Positions 37,537 to 46,929 of a stretch of DNA of 64,000 bases are shown here, in pieces. Source of the stretch: Leifsonia williamsii (GTDB lineage: Bacteria; Actinomycetota; Actinomycetes; Actinomycetales; Microbacteriaceae); the NCBI RefSeq assembly GCF_030433685.1, contig NZ_JAROCF010000001.1, positions 2,604,001-2,668,000 on the forward strand, given 5' to 3'. Within the stretch, counting starts at the first letter, position 1, and each line of letters opens with the position of its first letter. The notes beneath the pieces are model-generated. The model worked only from the letters and a program-made list of their open reading frames with translations, did not search any database and had not been told where the DNA came from. The translations under genes and the position numbers were made by a program.

Positions 37537-39207
37537 ATGAGCACGCCACAGCCACCGTCGGAGGGCGACCGGCCGGAGGAGCCGCAGTCCGCGGCCTCGC
37601 CGAGCACCGGTGCGCCGGACGCCGCCGCCGGCGGCGCGACGGAGGGTGCGGCGGGCGCAGCTGCGGGTGCTGCACGCGCCCCGCGCAATCGTGCGGCCGC
37701 CGCGAAGCCGGTAGCTGGGTCTTCGGCCGCCGGGTCTCCGGACACCGACGCCGAGAAAGTTCCGACCTCGGGCACGCGGCGCACCTCCGCGTCGAAGCCG
37801 GTGACCGCCGGGTCGACGGCGGCAAGCGGCGCGGCGAAGCCTGCGGGTACCGGCGCGACGAAGGCCGCGAGGGCCGGCGCGGCCAAGGCTGCGGGTTCCA
37901 CGGCGAAGCCTGCCGCTTCCGCGTCGAAGACCGCCGCGAGCGCCTCGAAGGCCGCTGGAGCCGGCGCGGCGAAGGCTCCCACTCCTGCGAAGACCCCTGC
38001 CAAGACTCCGGCCAAGACGACGCGCAAGCGACCCACGGTGAAGCCGGCTCCGATCTCTCCGATCGGAGAGGCTCCGGACATCATGGACGCCACCCTCTCG
38101 GCACGCACCCCGCTCGCGGGCGACGCGGCGGCGGCAGCAACGGCCTCGGCGGTGCCCGACACCTCCGCGTCCCCGGCCGAGCCGGTAGCGGCGGCGCCCG
38201 CTGCACCTGACACGACACCCCAGACCCCAACGGCACCTGAAGCCCGGACGGCACATGAGAAGGTAGGCGACGTGGTCCCTGAATCCCCGAGCGCGGCAGA
38301 GCCCCTGGCCCAGCCGGTCACCGAGCCCGCCGACGAAGCGGCTGCGGATCCCGGGATCACGGTCCCCCTCCCTGCCGGCGGCACCGCACCGGAGGCGAAG
38401 GAGCCGATCGCTGCCGGGAGCAGCTTCGGGAGCACCGGCACCACCGACAGCGTCGAGAGCGGTGACGCGGCGACGACACCGCTTCCGGTGGACGAGCAGC
38501 CCGCAGCGGTACCCGCGTCCGGGACCCGCACGGGCGTCAGCGCCAGGAACCGCTTCGCCTCCATCCTGAACTCGGCCACGCATCGTCGTAACCACACCCC
38601 GGCCGAGGAGCCCGGTTCCGCGCCCGCCGGCGCGGTCCCTTCCGGCGCTCCGGCCGTCCCCGCCACCGAAGGGCAGGAGGCGCCGACCGAGGTGCTGGTG
38701 GAGGCGCAGGCCTCCGCAGCCACGACGACCACCCCGCCGCAGGACACGGCCTCCGCCGCCACTGAAGGCGCTCCCGCCGCCACCGCGGACACCCCGGCCA
38801 CCAGCGCCGGCGCCCCGGCCGCAACCGCCGCCTCCGCGTCGTCCGCCCACCCCGGCTACCCCCGCAGCGTGAACGACCTCGCCGACCGGCTCGACGACTC
38901 GCGGTTCTTCTCGTCGCTGTTCGACTTCACGTTCACCAGCTACGTGACGCGCAAGCTCGCCGGCCCCGTGTATGTGGTCGGGCTGGTGCTGATCGGGCTC
39001 GCGATCGTCGTCGGCTTCTCCAACAGCCTCGCCATCGCGATCTCGACGCATTCGCCCGCCGGGGCGTTCGTTTTCCTGCTCGGGGTGCTGATCACCCTGG
39101 TCGGCGCCATCCTCGCGGTGCTGCTGCTGCGGGTCGGCATCGAGGTGTTCTGCGCCATCATCGAGATCGCCCAGAACACGCGCCGGAGGCAGCCGCCCCG
39201 AGAGTGA
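37537..39207 (+). CDS. DUF4282 membrane protein with a long low-complexity Ala/Pro/Lys N-terminus
   Basis: 556 residues. The first 445 are low-complexity: Ala/Thr/Pro-rich with histone H1-like AAK, GAAKA and KTPAKTPAKT repeats near 140-165, then acidic Thr/Ala/Pro stretches. The C-terminal 115 residues form DUF4282: FFSSLFDFTFTSYVTRKLAG, then two membrane helices. DUF4282 proteins have unknown function. GGAGGGAG precedes ATG 37537. The long disordered part would be cytosolic and could bind nucleic acid by its basic repeats; this is inferred from composition only. Confidence 0.8.
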   Translation: MSTPQPPSEGDRPEEPQSAASPSTGAPDAAAGGATEGAAGAAAGAARAPRNRAAAAKPVAGSSAAGSPDTDAEKVPTSGTRRTSASKPVTAGSTAASGAAKPAGTGATKAARAGAAKAAGSTAKPAASASKTAASASKAAGAGAAKAPTPAKTPAKTPAKTTRKRPTVKPAPISPIGEAPDIMDATLSARTPLAGDAAAAATASAVPDTSASPAEPVAAAPAAPDTTPQTPTAPEARTAHEKVGDVVPESPSAAEPLAQPVTEPADEAAADPGITVPLPAGGTAPEAKEPIAAGSSFGSTGTTDSVESGDAATTPLPVDEQPAAVPASGTRTGVSARNRFASILNSATHRRNHTPAEEPGSAPAGAVPSGAPAVPATEGQEAPTEVLVEAQASAATTTTPPQDTASAATEGAPAATADTPATSAGAPAATAASASSAHPGYPRSVNDLADRLDDSRFFSSLFDFTFTSYVTRKLAGPVYVVGLVLIGLAIVVGFSNSLAIAISTHSPAGAFVFLLGVLITLVGAILAVLLLRVGIEVFCAIIEIAQNTRRRQPPRE

Positions 39208-39238
39208 GGCCCCGCGCCGTCCTGTCGGTGCGGCTCGA

Positions 39239-39244
39239 TAGACT
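39239..39244 (+). promoter_or_regulatory. -10 box of a leaderless promoter (dnaG)
   Basis: TAGACT, six bases, then ATG 39251. No separate ribosome-binding site is needed in this arrangement. Confidence 0.65.
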
Positions 39245-39250
39245 CGGAGC

Positions 39251-41185
39251 ATGGCCGGCCGGATTCGACAGAGCGACATCGAAGAGGTCAAGGCCCGCAC
39301 CAACATCGCCGACATCGTCGGCGACTACGTCAGCCTGAAGACCGGCGGCGTGGGCGCGCTCAAGGGGCTCTGCCCGTTCCACGACGAGAAGAGCCCCAGC
39401 TTCTACGTGCGCCCCGGCGTCGGCCGCTACCACTGCTTCGGCTGCGGCGAGGGCGGCGACGTCTACGAGTTCCTGCTCAAGCTCGACCACGTCTCGTTCA
39501 CCGACGCCGTCGAGCGGCTCGCCGCCCGGCTCGGCTACCAGCTCCACTACGAGGAGGGCGGGGGAGGCCCGAGCGAGTCCGGCGCCAACCGCGCCCGGCT
39601 GCTCGCGGCCAACGCGGCGGCCGAGGCCTTCTTCCGGGAGCGCCTCGTCGCCCCCGACGCGGAGCCCGGCCGGCGCTTCCTCGGCGAACGCGGCTTCGAC
39701 GCGAACGCCGCAGCGCAGTTCGGGGTGGGGTACGCGCCCAAGAGCTGGGACGAGCTGACCAAGCACCTCAAGACCAAGGGCTTCACCCAGGAGGAGCTGC
39801 TCACGGCCGGCCTCGTCTCGCAGGGCGACCGCGGCGTCTACGACCGGTTCCGCGGCCGGCTGATCTGGCCGATCCGCGACGTGACGGGGCAGACGATCGG
39901 CTTCGGCGCGCGCCGCCTGCTCGAGGACGACAAGGGCCCCAAATACCTCAACACCCCCGAGACCCCGGTGTACAAGAAGGCGCAGGTGCTCTACGGGCTC
40001 GACCTCGCCAAGCGCGACATCTCGCGCAACGACCAGGTCGTCGTCGTGGAGGGGTACACCGACGTCATGGCGTGCCACCTCGCCGGCGTCACCACGGCCG
40101 TCGCCACATGCGGCACCTCGTTCGGCGTCGACCACATCAAGGTGATCCGCCGCGTGATGGGCGACGACAACAGCCAGGGGTCGGTCATCTTCACCTTCGA
40201 CCCCGACGCCGCAGGGCAGAAGGCGGCGGCGCGGGCGTTCGGCGAGGAGCAGCGCTTCTCGGCCCAGACCTACGTCGCGGTCGGCCCCGACGGCCTCGAC
40301 CCCTGCGACCTCCGGATCGCCCAGGGCGACGACGCCGTGCGGCGCATGATCGACAGCCGCAAGCCGATGTTCGAGTTCATGATCCGTCAGGTCGTCGAGC
40401 GCTTCGACCTCGACACGGTGGAGGGGCGCGCAGGCGCCCTGCGCGCCGGCGCTCCGATCGTCGCCACGATCCGCGACCCCGCCTCGCAGAGCGGCTACAC
40501 GCGCGAGCTCGCCCGCCTGTCGGGCGCCGACCTCCAGGACGCGACCAGAGCCGTGCGCGCCGCGCAGCGCTCGGGTCGCGACGGCTCGCGCGGCGGCGCG
40601 GGCGGCGGTCAGGAGCAGAGCCGCGGCCGCGAGGGCGCTCGCGACGGGGGCGGTCGCGGCTACGGCGGCGACGCGATGTCCGACCGCTCCGGAGGGGCCC
40701 CCGACCTCGCACCTCCTCTCGCGCCGCCGGTCGATCCGACCGACCCGACGCAGCGGACCGAGCGCGAGTGCCTGATGGTGCTGCTGCAGGTGCCGACCGA
40801 GGTCGGCGCCGAGCGCGCGGCCCGCGTCGTGCAGGTGCCGTTCGTCAACCCGACGCACGCGGTCGTGCGCGACGCCATCGCCAGCCAGCTGGCCACGCTG
40901 GAGCAGCCGGGCTGGGTCGACCGCATCCTCGCGGAGGTGCCGGTGGCGTACGCGCCGACCGTCAACGCCCTCGCGGTCGCCGCGCTGCCGCAGGCGGGCG
41001 ACAACGTCGGCGGGTACGCCCGCGGGATCGTCGACGGGGTGATCGACCGCGACCTGCTGCGCGAGAAGGCGGAGCTCACCGCCCGCTTCGCGCGCACGGA
41101 CCAGCAGGAGGCGGAGCTGCGCCGGTCGCTGCAGCTCGCCATGGCCTCCATCGACCGCGAGCGGATGCGGCTGCGCGGGGAGTAG
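39251..41185 (+). CDS. dnaG: DNA primase
   Basis: Makes RNA primers at the replication fork. 644 residues in the usual order: N-terminal CHC2 zinc finger (CPFHDEKSPSF and YHCFGCGEGG), the Toprim domain (VVVVEGYTDVMA and FTFDPDAAGQKAA), and the C-terminal helicase-binding region. A Gly/Arg-rich linker near residues 435-480 separates the last two parts. The mRNA is predicted to be leaderless. It ends the dusB-dgt-dnaG neighbourhood. Confidence 0.98.
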   Translation: MAGRIRQSDIEEVKARTNIADIVGDYVSLKTGGVGALKGLCPFHDEKSPSFYVRPGVGRYHCFGCGEGGDVYEFLLKLDHVSFTDAVERLAARLGYQLHYEEGGGGPSESGANRARLLAANAAAEAFFRERLVAPDAEPGRRFLGERGFDANAAAQFGVGYAPKSWDELTKHLKTKGFTQEELLTAGLVSQGDRGVYDRFRGRLIWPIRDVTGQTIGFGARRLLEDDKGPKYLNTPETPVYKKAQVLYGLDLAKRDISRNDQVVVVEGYTDVMACHLAGVTTAVATCGTSFGVDHIKVIRRVMGDDNSQGSVIFTFDPDAAGQKAAARAFGEEQRFSAQTYVAVGPDGLDPCDLRIAQGDDAVRRMIDSRKPMFEFMIRQVVERFDLDTVEGRAGALRAGAPIVATIRDPASQSGYTRELARLSGADLQDATRAVRAAQRSGRDGSRGGAGGGQEQSRGREGARDGGGRGYGGDAMSDRSGGAPDLAPPLAPPVDPTDPTQRTERECLMVLLQVPTEVGAERAARVVQVPFVNPTHAVVRDAIASQLATLEQPGWVDRILAEVPVAYAPTVNALAVAALPQAGDNVGGYARGIVDGVIDRDLLREKAELTARFARTDQQEAELRRSLQLAMASIDRERMRLRGE

Positions 41186-41275
41186 GCACCCGCCGGCGAT
41201 TTGTTGCGTCGGTGTAAAGATCAGGACTCGTTTCGCTCGCGGATGCGGCTTCCTGGCGCATTTCGTGTTAGGACT

Positions 41276-41313
41276 GACTCACGCGAGTCGGCGATGGGGC
41301 ACCCGTTTGCCCC
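41276..41313. promoter_or_regulatory. Two inverted repeats upstream of the peptide-binding protein
   Basis: GACTC-N4-GAGTC (41276-41289) and GGGGCA-N6-TGCCCC (41296-41313), perfect in their arms, lie 40-80 bases before ATG 41356. They could be operator sites or 5' leader hairpins. No sure -10 box was found in this 170-base gap. Confidence 0.4.
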
Positions 41314-41355
41314 GCCGGTCTCGGTGACCCCCACACCAGGAAGAGGTATACGGAT

Positions 41356-42987
41356 ATGAGATCCGCACACAACGGCGGTCGGCGCCTGCTCGCCGTCTCC
41401 GCCGCGTTCGCGGCCACGGCGCTGGTGCTCGCCGGCTGCTCCGGGAGCAACAGCGGCTCCGGCGGCGGCGGCGGTGGCACGCTCACCATCGGCACGACCG
41501 ACAAGATCACGTCGATCGACCCCGCCGGCTCGTACGACAACGGCTCCTTCGCCGTCATGAACCAGGTCTACCCGTTCCTCCTGAACTCCCCGTACGGCAG
41601 CCCCGACGTGAAGCCGGACATCGCCGAGAGCGCCGAGTTCACCTCGCCGACCGAGTACACGGTGAAGCTCAAGTCGGGTCTGAAGTTCGCGAACGGTCAC
41701 GACCTCACCTCCTCCGACGTGAAGTTCACCTTCGACCGCCAGAAGAAGATCAACGACCCGAACGGCCCCTCGTCGCTGCTCGCCAACCTCGACAGCATCG
41801 ACACGCCGGACGACACCACCGTCGTCTTCAAGCTGAAGATCCCGAACGACCAGACCTTCGCCCAGGTGCTCTCGAGCCCGGCCGGCCCGATCGTCGACGA
41901 GCAGGTCTTCTCGGCCGACAAGGTCACCCCCGACCAGGACATCGTCAAGGGCCACGCCTTCGCCGGCCAGTACGACATCACGAGCTACGACTTCAACAAC
42001 CTGATCGCGTACAAGGCCAACCCGGACTACAAGGGCCTGCTCGGCAAGCCCGCGACCGAGAAGGTCAACGTCAAGTACTACGCGCAGTCGTCGAACCTCA
42101 AGCTCGACATCCAGAAGACCGCGATCGACGTCGCCTACCGCAGCCTCTCGGCGACCGACATCGAGAGCCTCGACGGCGACAAGAACGTGAAGGTCGTGAA
42201 GGGCCCGGGCGGCGAGACCCGCTACATCGTCTTCAACTTCAACACGCAGCCGTACGGCGCCACCACGCCGGAGGCCGACCCCGCGAAGGCGCTGGCCGTG
42301 CGCCAGGCCGCTGCCGACCTGGTCGACCGCGAGACGATCGCCAAGCAGGTCTACAAGGGCACCTACACCCCGCTGTACTCCTTCGTGCCCGAGGGCCTGA
42401 CCGGCGCCACCACGGTGCTCAAGGACCTGTACGGCGACGGCAACGGCGGCCCGAGCCTCGACAAGGCGAAGGAGACCCTGCAGAAGGCCGGCGTCACCAC
42501 CCCGGTCGCGCTCAACCTCCAGTACAACCCGGACCACTACGGCCCGTCCTCCGGCGACGAGTACGCGCTCGTCAAGGAGCAGCTGGAGCAGGGCGGCCTG
42601 TTCAAGGTGAACCTGCAGTCGACCGAGTGGGTGCAGTACTCCAAGGACCGCACCAGCGACGTGTACCCGGCCTACCAGCTCGGCTGGTTCCCGGACTACT
42701 CCGACGCCGACAACTACCTGTCGCCGTTCTTCATCAAGGAGAACTTCCTCGCGAACCACTACGACAACCCCGAGGTCCAGGCTCTGATCGAGAAGCAGCT
42801 CGGCACCACCGACAAGGGCGAGCGCACGAAGCTGATCGAGGAGATCCAGGCCAAGGTGGGCGCCGACCTCAGCACCCTGCCGCTGCTGCAGGGCTCGCAG
42901 ATCGCGGTCGTCGCGAAGGGCGTGTCCGGCGTCGACAAGACGCTCGACCCGTCGTTCAAGTTCCGCTACGCGGCGCTCTCGAAGTAG
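41356..42987 (+). CDS. Peptide ABC transporter substrate-binding lipoprotein (family 5)
   Basis: 543 residues. A lipoprotein signal peptide ends in LVLAGCSG, with the lipid-anchored Cys near residue 28, followed by a Gly/Ser spacer. The mature part is a family 5 solute-binding protein: KPDIAESAEFTSPTEYTVKLKSG, then HDLTSSDVKFTFDR, the signature region. Such proteins bind di- or oligopeptides, or sometimes other solutes. AGGAAGAGG lies before the ATG. First gene of the importer operon; the 12-bp hairpin after it probably favours higher expression of this subunit. Confidence 0.95.
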   Translation: MRSAHNGGRRLLAVSAAFAATALVLAGCSGSNSGSGGGGGGTLTIGTTDKITSIDPAGSYDNGSFAVMNQVYPFLLNSPYGSPDVKPDIAESAEFTSPTEYTVKLKSGLKFANGHDLTSSDVKFTFDRQKKINDPNGPSSLLANLDSIDTPDDTTVVFKLKIPNDQTFAQVLSSPAGPIVDEQVFSADKVTPDQDIVKGHAFAGQYDITSYDFNNLIAYKANPDYKGLLGKPATEKVNVKYYAQSSNLKLDIQKTAIDVAYRSLSATDIESLDGDKNVKVVKGPGGETRYIVFNFNTQPYGATTPEADPAKALAVRQAAADLVDRETIAKQVYKGTYTPLYSFVPEGLTGATTVLKDLYGDGNGGPSLDKAKETLQKAGVTTPVALNLQYNPDHYGPSSGDEYALVKEQLEQGGLFKVNLQSTEWVQYSKDRTSDVYPAYQLGWFPDYSDADNYLSPFFIKENFLANHYDNPEVQALIEKQLGTTDKGERTKLIEEIQAKVGADLSTLPLLQGSQIAVVAKGVSGVDKTLDPSFKFRYAALSK

Positions 42988-43023
42988 GCGCTCCGCAACA
43001 ACCCGCCGGGTCACCGGCACACG

Positions 43024-43053
43024 GGGGAGGCTCGCCGCTGCGCGAGCCTCCCC
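43024..43053 (+). terminator. Intra-operon hairpin after the binding-protein gene
   Basis: GGGGAGGCTCGC (43024-43035) and its perfect complement (43042-43053) with a 6-base loop, followed by TCTCC and not by a T run. Placed between binding protein and permease, it fits a partial terminator or an RNA 3' end stabiliser. Confidence 0.6.
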
Positions 43054-43082
43054 TCTCCACGAACCATCCACGATCGGACCCC

Positions 43083-44180
43083 ATGACCACGACCGTCAGT
43101 TCCCCGGCGCCGGGCACCACCCCCGGCGCGGAACGAACGAAGACGAAGCGCCGGTCCGGCGGCGGCCTCGGCCGCTATCTGCTGATCCGCGCGCTTCTGA
43201 TCATCCCCACGATCTTCATCCTCGTCACCGTCGTCTTCTTCCTCATGCGCTCGACGGGCGACCCCATCACCGCCGCGCTCGGCGGCAAGCTGCCTCCTGC
43301 GCAGTTGGCCCAGCGCATCCACGAGGCCGGCTACGACCGTCCGCTCTTCGTCCAGTACGTCGAGTACCTGGGCGCCCTGCTGCGCGGCGACTTCGGCACC
43401 ACGTTCACCGACAACCGGCCCGTGACGGAGGTGCTCGTCACGTACGGCGCCGCGACCCTCGAGCTCGCGTTCTACGCGCTCGTCATCGCGTTCATCGTCG
43501 GCATCCCGCTCGGTCTCGTGGCCGCGTACTTCCGCGACAAGCCCGCCGACGCGACCCTGCGCGTCTCGGCGATCCTCTTCTACGCGACCCCGGTGTTCTT
43601 CGTCGGCCTGGTGCTGAAGCTGGTCTTCTCGATCTGGCTCGGCTGGCTGCCCGTCGCGGGCCGCGCCTCCACCAGCTCCGAGATCGCGATGCAGACGCTG
43701 GAGAACAAGACCGGCATCTACCTGATCGACGCGTTCCAGACCGGCGACCCGGAGGTCATCGGCGACGTCCTGTCGCACGCGATCCTCCCCGGCATCGCGC
43801 TCGGCCTGCTGACGGCCGGCGTGTTCCTGCGGCTCGTGCGCACGAACGTCATCGGCACGCTCGGCACCGACTACGTCGACGCCGCCCGATCGCGGGGCGT
43901 GAGCGAGTCGCGGCTGCTGCGCAAGCACGCGTACCGGCCGGCGCTGATCCCGATCGTGACGGTCATCGGCCTGCAGATCGCCCTGCTGCTGGGTGGCGCC
44001 GTCCTGACCGAGCGCACCTTCGAGTGGAAGGGGCTCGGCTTCCAGCTGGTCCAGTACCTGCAGGCGCGCGACTTCGTCGCCGTGCAGGGCATGGTCGTGC
44101 TGCTGGCGGTCATCGTCACGCTGACGAACTTCATCGTCGACGTGATCGCGGCGCTCATCGACCCGAGGGTGAGGTACTGA
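43083..44180 (+). CDS. Peptide ABC transporter permease 1 (DppB/OppB type)
   Basis: 365 residues with six membrane helices. The cytosolic N-terminus is Thr/Pro/Lys-rich. An N-terminal IRALLIIPTIFILVTVVFFL helix is followed by DRPLFVQYVEYLGALLRGDFG, the OppB signature, and the EAA-type loop TDYVDAARSRGVSESRLLRKHAYRPALIP near residue 265-295. It pairs with the permease starting one base after its stop. Confidence 0.94.
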   Translation: MTTTVSSPAPGTTPGAERTKTKRRSGGGLGRYLLIRALLIIPTIFILVTVVFFLMRSTGDPITAALGGKLPPAQLAQRIHEAGYDRPLFVQYVEYLGALLRGDFGTTFTDNRPVTEVLVTYGAATLELAFYALVIAFIVGIPLGLVAAYFRDKPADATLRVSAILFYATPVFFVGLVLKLVFSIWLGWLPVAGRASTSSEIAMQTLENKTGIYLIDAFQTGDPEVIGDVLSHAILPGIALGLLTAGVFLRLVRTNVIGTLGTDYVDAARSRGVSESRLLRKHAYRPALIPIVTVIGLQIALLLGGAVLTERTFEWKGLGFQLVQYLQARDFVAVQGMVVLLAVIVTLTNFIVDVIAALIDPRVRY

Positions 44181-44181
44181 G

Positions 44182-45234
44182 ATGGCCCGCAAGCGCAGTC
44201 TCTGGGAGCGCATCCCCGTCGTCCACCAGCTCCGGCAGAGCGTCGGCCTGCAGCGCGGCATGCTCGTGGCCGGCCTGGTGCTCACCGCCGTCTTCGTCCT
44301 GGTCGCGATCTTCGCGCCGCTGATCGCGCCGTACGGGTTCGCGCAGCTCCGCAGCGACGGCGAGGCGTTCGGCGCGCAGCAGCCGCCGAGCTCCGCGCAC
44401 ATCTGGGGCACCACCTCCGGCGGATACGACGTGTTCTCGCGCGTGATCTGGGGCGCCCAGACGGCGATCCTCGTCATCATCGTCGCGGTGATCCTCTCGA
44501 TCGTCATCGGCGTGCTGCTCGGCCTGATCTCCGGCTACTTCGGCGGCTGGCTCGACCGCGTGCTCGTCGTCGTCTGCGACGCGATCTACGCGTTCCCGTC
44601 GCTGCTGCTGGCCATCGTGCTCGCGATCGCGATCAGCGGCGGGCAGTCGAGCCTCTGGGGCGGCATCCTCGCCGCGGCCGGCTCGATCACGGTGGTCTAC
44701 ATCCCGCAGTACTTCCGCGTGATCCGCGCCGAGACGGTCCGCATCAAGGCCGAGGCGTACGTGGAGGCGGCGAAGGTGATCGGCGCGAGCAACGGCCGGA
44801 TCATGTTCCGCCACGTGTTCCGCAACGCCACCCGCACGCTCCCGCTGATCTTCACCCTGAACTCGTCGGAGGCGATCCTCACGCTGGCTGGCCTGGGCTT
44901 CCTCGGCTTCGGCATCGAGCCGACGGCGGCGGCCGAGTGGGGCTTCGACCTCAACAAGGCCATCGACGACGTCACGAGCGGCATCTGGTGGACCTCGGTG
45001 TACCCGGGTGTCGCCATCGTGCTCGCGGTGCTCGGCATCACGCTCGTCGGCGAGAGCCTCAACGACCTGGCGGACCCGCGACTGCGTGCGCGCCGTCGTG
45101 CGGCCGTCGCCTCCGGCCAGGTGGCCGAGACCTCCGTCGTCCCCGGCGGCCCGCTCGCGGCGGGCCCGGGCGGGGTCGACGGCCTGGAGGGCGGAGAGTC
45201 CTTTGACGAGCACGGAATCGAGGTGCGTCCATGA
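44182..45234 (+). CDS. Peptide ABC transporter permease 2 (DppC/OppC type)
   Basis: 350 residues. It has an N-terminal membrane helix and the OppC N-terminal region (HIWGTTSGGYDVFSRVIWGAQ), then helices and the coupling loop EAYVEAAKVIGASNGRIMFRHVFRNA. The C-terminus has a hydrophilic tail. The stop overlaps the ATPase start (ATGA). Confidence 0.94.
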   Translation: MARKRSLWERIPVVHQLRQSVGLQRGMLVAGLVLTAVFVLVAIFAPLIAPYGFAQLRSDGEAFGAQQPPSSAHIWGTTSGGYDVFSRVIWGAQTAILVIIVAVILSIVIGVLLGLISGYFGGWLDRVLVVVCDAIYAFPSLLLAIVLAIAISGGQSSLWGGILAAAGSITVVYIPQYFRVIRAETVRIKAEAYVEAAKVIGASNGRIMFRHVFRNATRTLPLIFTLNSSEAILTLAGLGFLGFGIEPTAAAEWGFDLNKAIDDVTSGIWWTSVYPGVAIVLAVLGITLVGESLNDLADPRLRARRRAAVASGQVAETSVVPGGPLAAGPGGVDGLEGGESFDEHGIEVRP

Positions 45235-46919
45235 GCGACGTCGTCCAGATCGAGAACCTGTCGGTGACCTTCGCCTCCGACGCCGGCGCCGTGAAGGCCG
45301 TCGACGACGTGAGCCTGCGGGTCGCGCCCGGCGAGGTGCTCGCCATCGTCGGCGAGTCCGGCTCGGGCAAGACCGTCACGGCGAAGACCATCCTGGGCCT
45401 CCTGCCCGAGACGGCCACCGCCTCCGGCGCCGTCGTGCTGCGCAGCAAGGACGGGTCGAGCCAGGCCGACATCGTCTCGCTGAGCAGGCGGCAGCTGCGC
45501 GAGGTGCGCGGCACCGACGTGGCGATGGTGTTCCAGGAGCCGTCCACGGCCCTCAACCCGGTGTACCCGGTCGGCTGGCAGATCGCGGAGGGCCTGCGCG
45601 CCCACGAGAAGCTGTCGAAGAAGGCCGCGCAGGAGAAGGCGGTCGACATCATGCGCCGGGTCGGCATCCCGGAGCCGGAGAAGCGGGTCAAGTACTACCC
45701 GCACCAGTTCTCCGGCGGTCAGAAGCAGCGCATCGTGATCGCGATGGCGCTCGTGCTGAACCCCGGGCTGATCGTCGCCGACGAGCCGACCACCGCGCTC
45801 GACGTCACCGTGCAGGCCGAGATCCTCGACCTGCTGCGCCGCTGCCGCGACGAGTTCGGCGCTGCGATCGTGCTCATCACCCACAACATGGGCGTGGTCG
45901 CCGACCTGGCCGACCGCGTCGCGGTGATGTACCAGGGCAAGCTCGTGGAGGAGGCGGACGCGCGCACGCTGTTCGCCGACCCGCAGGCGGAGTACACGCG
46001 GCAGCTCCTCGGCTCCGTCCCGAAGATCGGGCAGGGCACGCTCGCCACGCGCGAGCGCGCCATCGCCCGCGCCGAGCGGCCGATCGAGGCGCCGGTGGTG
46101 GAGGCGCGCGACCTGCGCATCCAGTATCCCGGCCGCCTCGGGCGCCCCGGCTTCGTGGCGGTCGACGGCGTGAGCTTCGCCATCCGGCCGGGGGAGGTGC
46201 TCGGCCTGGTGGGCGAGTCCGGCTCCGGCAAGACAACGATCGGGCGCGCCATCGCGGGCCTGAACAAGGTCACCGGCGGCTCGCTGAGCGTGCTCGGCGT
46301 CGAGATGAACGGGGTGCGCGAGCGCCAGTTCCGCCGCGTCCGCACCGACATCGGGTTCGTCTTCCAGGACCCGGCGTCGAGCTTCAACCCGCTGCTCACC
46401 ATCGCCGACGCGGTGGCGGAGCCGCTCGTGGTGCACGGCCGCGCCTCCTCTCCGGAGCAGGCGCGCAACCGCGTCGACGAACTGCTGGAGGCGGTGCAGC
46501 TGCCGCGTGCGTACGGCGACCGGTTCCCGCACGAGCTCTCCGGCGGCCAGCGGCAGCGGGCGAGCCTGGCGCGGGCGCTGGCGCTCGAGCCGAAGCTCCT
46601 CATCGCCGACGAGCCCACCTCGGCGCTCGACGTGTCGGTGCAGGCCCGCGTGCTGGAGCTGTTCGCCGACCTTCAGGCCGAGTTCGGCTTCGCGTCGCTG
46701 TTCATCAGCCACGACCTCGCCGTCGTCGACCTGCTCGCCGACCGGATCGCGGTGCTGCACCGCGGGCGGCTGGTCGAGGAGGGGACCGGCGAGGAGGTGC
46801 TGGGCAGCCCGCGCGAGGCGTACACGCAGCGGCTGCTGGCCTCCCTGCCCGTCCCCGACCCGGCGGAGCAGGCCGACCGGCGGGAGGCGTTGCGGGCCCT
46901 CACGGGTTCGAGCGCCTAG
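45231..46919 (+). CDS. Dual ATP-binding protein of the peptide ABC transporter (fused DppD-DppF)
   Basis: 562 residues holding two complete ATPase domains in one chain. Domain 1 has Walker A GESGSGKTV, signature FSGGQKQRI and Walker B LIVADEPTTALD. Domain 2 begins near residue 290 with GESGSGKTT, LSGGQRQRA and LLIADEPTSALD. The oligopeptide-transporter C-terminal motif (EYTRQLLGSVP; AYTQRLLASLP) follows each domain. Fused DppDF proteins are common in actinobacteria. It provides both ATPases the two permeases need. Confidence 0.95.
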   Translation: MSDVVQIENLSVTFASDAGAVKAVDDVSLRVAPGEVLAIVGESGSGKTVTAKTILGLLPETATASGAVVLRSKDGSSQADIVSLSRRQLREVRGTDVAMVFQEPSTALNPVYPVGWQIAEGLRAHEKLSKKAAQEKAVDIMRRVGIPEPEKRVKYYPHQFSGGQKQRIVIAMALVLNPGLIVADEPTTALDVTVQAEILDLLRRCRDEFGAAIVLITHNMGVVADLADRVAVMYQGKLVEEADARTLFADPQAEYTRQLLGSVPKIGQGTLATRERAIARAERPIEAPVVEARDLRIQYPGRLGRPGFVAVDGVSFAIRPGEVLGLVGESGSGKTTIGRAIAGLNKVTGGSLSVLGVEMNGVRERQFRRVRTDIGFVFQDPASSFNPLLTIADAVAEPLVVHGRASSPEQARNRVDELLEAVQLPRAYGDRFPHELSGGQRQRASLARALALEPKLLIADEPTSALDVSVQARVLELFADLQAEFGFASLFISHDLAVVDLLADRIAVLHRGRLVEEGTGEEVLGSPREAYTQRLLASLPVPDPAEQADRREALRALTGSSA

Positions 46920-46922
46920 GCT
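46917..46922 (+). promoter_or_regulatory. -10 box of a leaderless promoter (third ATPase)
   Basis: TAGGCT, seven bases, then GTG 46930. The first three bases are the TAG stop codon of the preceding gene. Confidence 0.6.
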
Positions 46923-46929
46923 CGGGAGG

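Noticed and set aside
37800..38040. Short tandem repeats as a CRISPR array
   Set aside because: The repeats are coding Ala/Lys/Pro codons without unique spacers of even length.
37515..38801. Minus-strand open frame opposite the low-complexity part of the DUF4282 gene
   Set aside because: Mirror image of the Ala/Pro repeats; the plus-strand gene has a ribosome-binding site and a real C-terminal domain.
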